The notes under the pieces: model-generated
Database searches by the model: none
What the model saw: the letters and a program-made list of their open reading frames with translations, nothing else
Told to the model about the DNA's origin: nothing
Program-made: the position numbers and the translations under genes
Shown here: in pieces, positions 57,874-64,000 of the stretch
How positions within the stretch are numbered: position 1 is the stretch's first letter
Layout: each line of letters opens with the position of its first letter
Assembly: GCA_018398805.1 (NCBI GenBank)
Contig: JAGFBZ010000693.1
Location: 1,612,001 to 1,676,000, forward strand
Direction: 5' to 3'
From: Hirundichthys speculiger
Lineage: Eukaryota > Chordata > Actinopteri > Beloniformes > Exocoetidae
Length of the DNA stretch: 64,000 nucleotides

Positions 57874-58359
57874 GCAATCTTCCACTCTTCCTAAACCCGC
57901 TATCCCACCTGGGCTACCTGCGACATTATGCATAGGAGTGGTTAGGGCGTTCCACCTGTTAAACCAATCAGTGAGTCAGTAGCCATTGCCTTTAAGAGCA
58001 GGTTGCGCTACCCGCAAACTGCCATGGAGCGTCTCTCCATCCAGATTGGAGCAGCTCTCGTGCGCAGCTTGAATGGGACTCTGCTGTAGAGCTTCCTCCT
58101 CTTCCTTTCGCCTCCTCTGCACTGATATATACATAAAAATATGTTTTCACATACAAATTCCTATCGGCTGCTTGAAAGTCCTAGATAGTTGGTGCGCTCC
58201 CGGTAAACATGCTCTGGTCGTCTATGGTTTAACTGGCGTGCAAGCCGTTTAAGACAATCTCTGCTATTTTCTCAGGGGTTCAACTGAGAAAAAAGCACGC
58301 TTTTTATACAAGAATTAATTCAGCATAATGGGTAGCGGCTTTTGCGAGCGGAAGATTGC
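57874..58359. mobile_element. Probable inverted-repeat element with GCAATCTTCC ends
   Basis: GCAATCTTCCACTC and, further in, CCGCTATCCCA at the left match the inverse of the right end (GCAATCTTCCGCTC, then CCGCTACCCA). The pair is about 34 bp with several mismatches. A related ACCCAATCTTCCACC stands at 57795. No target duplication is clear. The interior holds a short ATG frame (58022) and no transposase. Confidence 0.5.
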
Positions 58360-59161
58360 ATTAGCTGTTAGCGGAGGTTCCTTTACCTGCAATTTGTGGG
58401 TAGCAGCTAGTGTTAATACGTAAAGGGAAGTGTACGATCAAGGCCTTAAACTCTTGGATTTTCAAAATCTGCAGCAGGTATGGGACATGTTTAACTTGTA
58501 AAAGGGTCCGATCTTAGCTGAAGGATCTGAATCCTTTAATTTAGTACTGAAAAGATTCCTTACGCCCTTTTTACCATCCCATGTAGCATTACCTAGCAAA
58601 TGTGCACTATTACATAAAATACACTGGCAGTGGAGGGAGCTCATATGATCTCATGCCGCATCGTGTGCCATATGCAGTGTTGTACCTGAACGCATTCATT
58701 GAACGAAAGTTCACGAATTAGTTCATATTTTTCGTGAACGTGAACTGAGCGCGTTCACTTTCCCCTTCACGAGCGTGGGGCGTGAACGAGTTCATTTGGG
58801 TAGTTGTGAATGACGCTCTTTCAAAGTTCACGCATGGTCAAAACCGTGCCAGGTTTCCAGCGAACTCCATTTAAAATACACCACAAACGAGCCTGATACG
58901 TATCTGCAGGAAATCAATCAAACATGGCAACACGGACTGTCACTTCTGTCACGCTAACAATTATGTCATCAAATGTTTAAAACAAGCATGGAGGAAGATG
59001 AGAGCTACAGTTACCCAGAGCCAGAGGAGCGCCCCAACTGCCGGGGGGGATTGAAATATTAAAATGGGGGGAAAAAACATTTGCACCTTAAGGACCTATT
59101 ATTGTCTTATAATAAAGACCATTTGGCAGCAAGTTTTTCCTCATATTTTTAATATACAGAG

Positions 59162-60232
59162 CAGTGATTCCCAAAGTGTGGGCCGCACCCCCTGGTGGGC
59201 CGTTGTGGGACTGCAGGTGGGCAGTGAGAGGTCATTAAAATCAAACAAATGTGTTTTAAATTCTCGATCTTTTTTAAATATGTTTTTAATTACTGTAAAA
59301 TATTCATGACATGATTAAAAAAACATTAAGAAGTAATTAAACAAACCAGTTAAGTGTTATTCTACTGTCATCTTAACTTAATATGACTGCTGCGACTCTT
59401 AAACCCCTGGACTCTGTTTACCACTCTGCATTAAGATTCATCACTGGAGACAGCTATGACACCCATCATTGTGACTTGTATTCTAATGTTGGGTGGCCCT
59501 CTCTTTCTGTAAGACGTGAAAGACACTGGGTTTTATTTATTTATAAAGCTCTTAATGGTCTTTTACCTCCTTACATTAGTTCCATGCTTTCTTTTAATGA
59601 GGGCTCTTATCAAACTCGGTCTCGTGATTGGATTACGCTGCAGGTGCCAGCTGTTTTTAGTGAACTTGGAAAATCCAGTTTTTCATATTGTGCACCTGCA
59701 ACTTGGAATAGCATGCAGAACTATTTCAAGCTTTCATCATTTTTATCCATAGGGCAATTTAAATCTTTAACTGTATCACATTTTACTTCTAGCTGTTCCT
59801 GTTTTACCTGATTATTGTTTCTACATTTTAACTAAATTTAAATTAAATTTTAATTATTCATGTTTTTTATTTATTTTTTTTACATTTTAATTGTAATTTT
59901 ACTGTGTTTTTAAATTCTTGTCGTTACTTTTATGTAAGTTTCTCTTTGGCATTTTTTTTGTGTCTAAGTGCCTTTATTTTTGTTATTGTTGTTTCACTCG
60001 GCTGCATTGTAAATGAGGTCTCTACCTCAATGTATCTCCGAGTTTAAATAAAGGTAATAATAATAATAAAAAAAAGTGTCACCTTATTTGTTGACCCCTT
60101 ACATTAATATCGGATCATGGTTCCTTGTCCTGTATGTTGATCAGAGTTGTGATTAAAGGTTTCGGTGGGCTGTGGAGATTATTCACATTTCAAATTGGGC
60201 CTTGGTATTCTGAAGTTTGGGAAAGGCTGCTG
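59162..60232. mobile_element. Inner hAT-like element
   Basis: The left end CAGTGATTCCCAAAGTGTGG and the inverse of the right end (CAGCAGCCTTTCCCAAACTT) share TTCCCAAA and the CAG start. A flanking match (ATACAGAG versus GTAGAGAG) is only 6 of 8, so the duplication is uncertain. The 3' half of an L1-like LINE lies inside. Confidence 0.6.
59376..60076 (+). mobile_element. 5'-truncated L1-like LINE 3' end
   Basis: An open 142-codon frame (59383-59811) carries LDSVYHSALRFITGDSYDTH, then WPSLSVRRERHWVLFIYKAL and CAPATWNSMQNYFKL. This matches the C-terminal region after the RT in fish L1-clade LINEs; the RT itself is absent. The 3' UTR ends AATAAAGGTAATAATAATAA and an A run. TGTCATCTTA (59366-59375) and TGTCACCTTA (60077-60086) form a 9-of-10 target duplication. 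The frame is open to its natural stop, so the insertion is fairly young or short enough to have escaped lesions. Confidence 0.85.
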
Positions 60233-60784
60233 TAGAGAGAAGCTGAAAGGGAAATTACAGTTTTACATGGGCTGTTCCTTCAATGCTAATGTAAACCCTG
60301 GTTGGTTAAGGATTCCGAATTGGACCAATAGTTTTCGACATTAAAAATCGATAAAATAATTGCTGTTTGTGGTGGTGTAGTATGTGGGCAGTGGACATCA
60401 TTTTGACAAATAATTGCTTGCAGCAACATTAAAAAAGAATTTTAAAAAATGAACTAAAATGAACTATTTAGTTCATTTTTTGAAATGGTGAACTGAACTA
60501 GTTCATTTTAATTTCTATGAACTATGAACTAAACTAGTTCATGTAGAAAGTGAACTTGCCCAACACTGGCCATATGAATGTAATGACAGCTGACACAAAT
60601 GAAATGACACATGGTTCTTTTCTGTGATTGGTTGTATGCAGTGGAGATTTCTGGTCTTTCAAACAGGGGAAACTCATAGTCGGAGTACATCATAAAAATG
60701 TGTCAATTTATTTATATGTAAATTCTGCCCTTCCCCTCCTTTTCCTACAGTGAGTGTCATTTATTTTCAGTGTAAGAAATGACG

Positions 60785-61394
60785 TACTGTATTGGCCCGA
60801 ATATAGGACGATATTTTGTTCTAGAAATCATATTCTCAAAACGCGGGTCATCTAATAATCGAGTTCTAGACTTTTCTATTGTCGTTACATATCTGTGCCA
60901 CAATATGGAGCCCAGACCTAAGTAACCAGTGAGTGAATGGAGTATCACAGTGAACATTTATGAGAAAGTTTTGTTGCAGCCCAAAATTTGTTTTTCACAG
61001 ACTGAATTATTAATGTTTTGGTTATGCAGTTATTGACATCACTAATGCAGTTATTGATCTACATGTTTGTTGCTTATTCACTGAGTCATAGTCTCAGATT
61101 TTAAGAGAATAAAGTTTATTAAATAGTACTATCCCTTGATCTTAAATAACGTGGAAACCTGAGATGTACCTTACTTAAAGTATGGTACCATACTTCCTAA
61201 AAAAAAGATGAAAACATTAAACAATACAGCAGAATGTTATCTCTGTGTAATTTTTTTTCTTTTGTAATTGTACAATAAAAAGTTTTTTATAAATAACCTT
61301 ATTGTCTTCATCATATTTTTATTTTCCCAAAATGATATTTGAAAAATAGGGGTCGTTTTATGATCAGTCATCCAATATTTGTGCCAATGCAGTA
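60785..61394. mobile_element. TA-flanked MITE with mariner/pogo-like ends
   Basis: The left end CTGTATTGGCCCGAATATAG and the inverse of the right end (CTGCATTGGCACAAATATTG) pair at most positions. TA bounds both (60785-60786, 61393-61394). The interior is AT-rich and non-coding. The end style, starting CTGTATT, recalls the MITE at 10208-11071. Confidence 0.75.
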
Positions 61395-63243
61395 TTTCAC
61401 TGTAGAAATGCCAACAAATGGTCACTGCTTGTCATTCGACTTTACATGCAAAATCCGCGATGGACTGAAATCGTGCATGAGACGTGACAGAATATATATC
61501 TCAGAAACCTGTCAGTCAAAACTGCATTTGGCTTTTCCTCTAATCACCATGTGGACTGATCAGCGTCCAAGCCAGCCGAGGCCAACCCACAGCTCCATTC
61601 ACTCCAAGGGATGCTGAGAGTCCGGTGGGGAAGATAACATTGGCATTTAAGCCAATGCCCGTCGAGTTTCGCAGCAATGAAAATAAGGCTCCATGCAGTC
61701 CCAGAGATGCTCAGCTTAAAAGGGCAAATGCATTGATCAGAAAGCAGTATGGTAATGTACGGACAAGTTAACTACTTTATTTGAGAAGAAGTAGCTGATT
61801 CTGAATCAACTCGTCTTCATGTTAAACACATGTATTCTAAAACATTTATAGTCAGTGAAATGTTAACACAACTGCACATATTAGGTCATTTATTTTTTTG
61901 ACATTATAGGGCAGGGAGGCAGGGGAAGCTCAGCTTCCCTTACAGTCTCAGAGGAATCCCCTCTGGTTGGATGCCTATCCAATGGCTTCTGGCAGTTTCT
62001 TTTGTGTCTGTTGGTGCTTCTCTCTGGAAATCAAGAATCAGACTCATTTATTGTATTGAGGAGTAAAATAATTCAGACGGCTCGCCAGACTAAGAAAAAA
62101 CTGCCCTGGAAAACTAAAACTCAAACAGCAACTTCAATCTAAAGTAACAATGTCCTTAATAAACACTGAACAATGAGGCAAGGAAAGTAAAATGCCTCTT
62201 TGAGGATACCCAAGGTCACTTCATTGAGAAGTTTTGCCCTGTACATTTTTATGCTGCCTCAACTATGTGTATATGAAAAAGTTACTTTCATTTCACATAT
62301 ACATATAGTTCTTTGTTTGCTATTTGCTTGATAGGCACCATCACATTTACACGGAGCATATTTAAAAATGGTAATTTTGAACTTGCATACAAGTTACACA
62401 GTAGCTAGAGGCTACCTGTTCTTCCATACTGCTGATGTTGCTACATTGAAAGCTCATGATTGATCATTCTGGCATTCAGCTGGTATGTTCAGATGCTGTC
62501 AGAGTAACCAGGAGGAGTACATGTCTGAAAGAGGCTTCAAAAGAACTTAAATAAGACTCTTTCTTTACTATATGATCCAAAATAATGGTGAAAAACAAGA
62601 ATGACAGACATATACAAAGAGTGGGGTGAAGTTCAAAAATAATGTTATGAATAGATATGGTGGTAGGAAGTGATGAGAGACTTAGAAATCAGTGGACTGA
62701 GTGGCTGATTGGTTAAAGGGATTTGATAGCTCAGTGGGTATCAATGATCCCAGTCCCCTCTGAGTCCGTACTCACTTACCTCTCTGTTCTAACTCCAGCA
62801 TTTACAAGCACTTTCCCACTGGGAGGGTCAGAGCCCCATTAAGAGAGTATTTTCTCACGGTTTTTTACATTTATTATGGGGTAAGTGGGGGACAAAGCAG
62901 TCTGGAGAAAGAATTTGCTTCTGTTTGTTCCCTCTGATGCATCATACTTTATTATTTTCCAAACAGGCTGTCCCTGCTAACACACTTAGGCTTTAAATCC
63001 TTGTCGAAGACAATATGTGTGAAAGAAATGATTTTGCCAAGATCTGGTAAACCACACTTGGAGAATAATTCAAAAAGTTAAGCTTAAAACAAACACACAT
63101 ACTTATGACTATATATTATTTTAGAACATGGGTGCTAAACTGTGTACAACTGTGCTAGCATGTACATAATATGCCCTTATTATTTTACTTTTTTATGTTT
63201 ATTGGCACACAGACATGCTGGTCTATCGTCCTTGACTTTGAAC
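61395..63243. other. No gene seen; possible old hAT repeat sequence
   Basis: CAGTGGAGATTTCTGGTCTT at 60642 and GCAGGGGAAGCTCAGCTTCC near 61919 look like parts of a worn hAT-type repeat, but I cannot connect them. The rest is unassigned. Confidence 0.35.
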
Positions 63244-63303
63244 ATGCCAGACAAGAGAAATGGAAGGAGTTCTGACGAAGGAGAAGATGAGAACCAGTTG
63301 AAG
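63244..63303 (+). CDS. Candidate first coding exon (20 codons) of an unknown gene
   Basis: ATG 63244 opens MPDKRNGRSSDEGEDENQLK and ends on a codon boundary at AAG/GTAAAG, a fair splice donor (63304). The peptide is polar and acidic with a Ser-Asp-Glu cluster, plausible for a nuclear or cytosolic N-terminus. No promoter or next exon can be seen before the window ends, and nearby sequence joins a repeat at 63325. It may be a chance frame. Confidence 0.25.
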
Positions 63304-63324
63304 GTAAAGGTGAATATTTCGCTA

Positions 63325-63560
63325 ACACCAGGAGGTATTTCAGAAAGCGGGTTTTCTGCAAACTCTGAGTATGTTAACCCTGAAATGAGGAGAATTATTT
63401 TGTTTCAGATGGTGACATAACTTAAACCTGGAGAAGAGGGGTAACTCAACCCCTTTTAAGAGTTAACTTATACTCTGTTACCATGGTAACTTACCCTGTG
63501 AACATGAACTGGCCATGATGCCGTGCCCTTACTTTACGCCAAAGATTTTATGTTGCTTTA
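63325..63560 (+). repeat. Dispersed fish repeat fragment (TATTTCAGAAAG type)
   Basis: The run GAGGTATTTCAGAAAGCGGG, then AACCCTGAAATGAGG, then TTACCATGGTAACTTACCCT is the layout of a common fish repeat beginning near GGGTATTCCAGAAAGC. It is related to the minus-strand scrap at 31010-31095. The 3' limit is unclear. Confidence 0.5.
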
Positions 63561-64000
63561 GGTTTTTTATTTACTTATTTTCTTCTTTTGTTATTTATCT
63601 ATTTGATAATGGGAGTTTTCATTTTAATAGTTAACATTTTCACACACCACCCACCTTCCCATCAATGCTTCTTGAATGATTTTCTCCTTAAATCCTTTTT
63701 TTCAACCGCTTCAAAGGTTTTTTCATCAGCAGGATTGCACCTACATGAATCTTAGGTACCTATATTCTCCCACTTGTCACCCTTGCAATATTATAACAGT
63801 CATTAAATATCTTCACTACTCACTCACTCGCTGTGCAGTTTCTCCCACGATGACTCTTTCCTTCACTCCTGCAGCCGTGTTTGTTCCTGCAGAAATATGG
63901 TGAACCACGGTACTGGAGCTCCATCGATGATGGGTTTTTATAGACACAGTGCGTGCACTAAAACTTGGAGTGAATATATTTGGAGTCAGTTGAACAAATT
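63561..64000. other. No gene seen
   Basis: Unassigned sequence up to the window edge. Confidence 0.5.

Larger units (their letters stand above)
58667..60576. mobile_element. Outer hAT-type element of a three-level nest
   Basis: GCCATATG flanks both sides (58667-58674, 60569-60576). The element (58675-60568) starts CAGTGTTGTACC and ends with the inverse of CAGTGTTGGGCA. Both subterminal regions contain many GTTCA/TGAAC repeats, such as TGAACTAGTTCA. The perfect 8-bp duplication and CAGTG ends place it in hAT. About 1.07 kb of its length is a second element (59162-60232). No transposase frame is seen. Confidence 0.9.

Overview
The window looks like an intergenic or very large intronic stretch of a teleost fish chromosome. 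That assignment rests on its repeats: three Tc1-like families, hAT, PIF/Harbinger and TTAA-type elements, L2-like and L1-like LINE pieces, tRNA-derived SINEs of the type common in fish, and (CA)n and (AT)n tracts. There are no operons, bacterial signals, rRNA genes, functional tRNA genes or CRISPR arrays. Host coding sequence is scarce: one convincing last exon near the left end (935-1102, followed by a 3' UTR with poly(A) signals) and one weak 20-codon candidate exon near the right end (63244-63303). I could not name either gene.

Layout. 1-1.4 kb: end of a host gene. 1.5-9.7 kb: a CACTGC-ended repeat, a broken Tc1-like element (2.7-4.0 kb), a long plain stretch and a TTAA-flanked MITE (8.8-9.2 kb). 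9.7-13.3 kb: two PIF/Harbinger-like elements side by side. The first is split by a TA-flanked MITE; the second keeps an open 129-codon Myb-like frame. 14.8-18 kb: a second Tc1-like family, a 0.4-kb dispersed repeat that recurs at 39 kb, and two SINEs. 20-21.8 kb: a fish retroposon 3' end and a hAT MITE with a perfect 8-bp target duplication. 23.6-26.2 kb: a degraded THAP domain followed by a 5'-truncated L2-like LINE. 26-37 kb: plain, with microsatellites and two perfect hairpins.

37.2-42.5 kb is a pile of transposons: a Tc1 piece, the endonuclease/RT of one LINE, the second copy of the dispersed repeat, a full-length but frameshifted Tc1-like element with clean inverted ends, a second LINE, and two hAT relatives in opposite orientation. 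44.2-45.0 kb: a solo LTR with a 5-bp target duplication, then a full SINE. 48.05-49.44 kb: the most unusual element, with 16-bp inverted ends and an 8-bp target duplication. It carries what look like two convergent first exons, one of them a THAP zinc finger. 54.6-55.2 and 57.9-58.4 kb: two further inverted-repeat elements. 58.7-60.6 kb: a three-level nest, an L1 tail inside one hAT-like element inside another. 60.8-61.4 kb: a TA-flanked MITE.

The sequences do not form a pathway. They record repeated transposon insertion, deletion and decay around one or two host genes. Family names were assigned from remembered motifs and end structure, without database searches.
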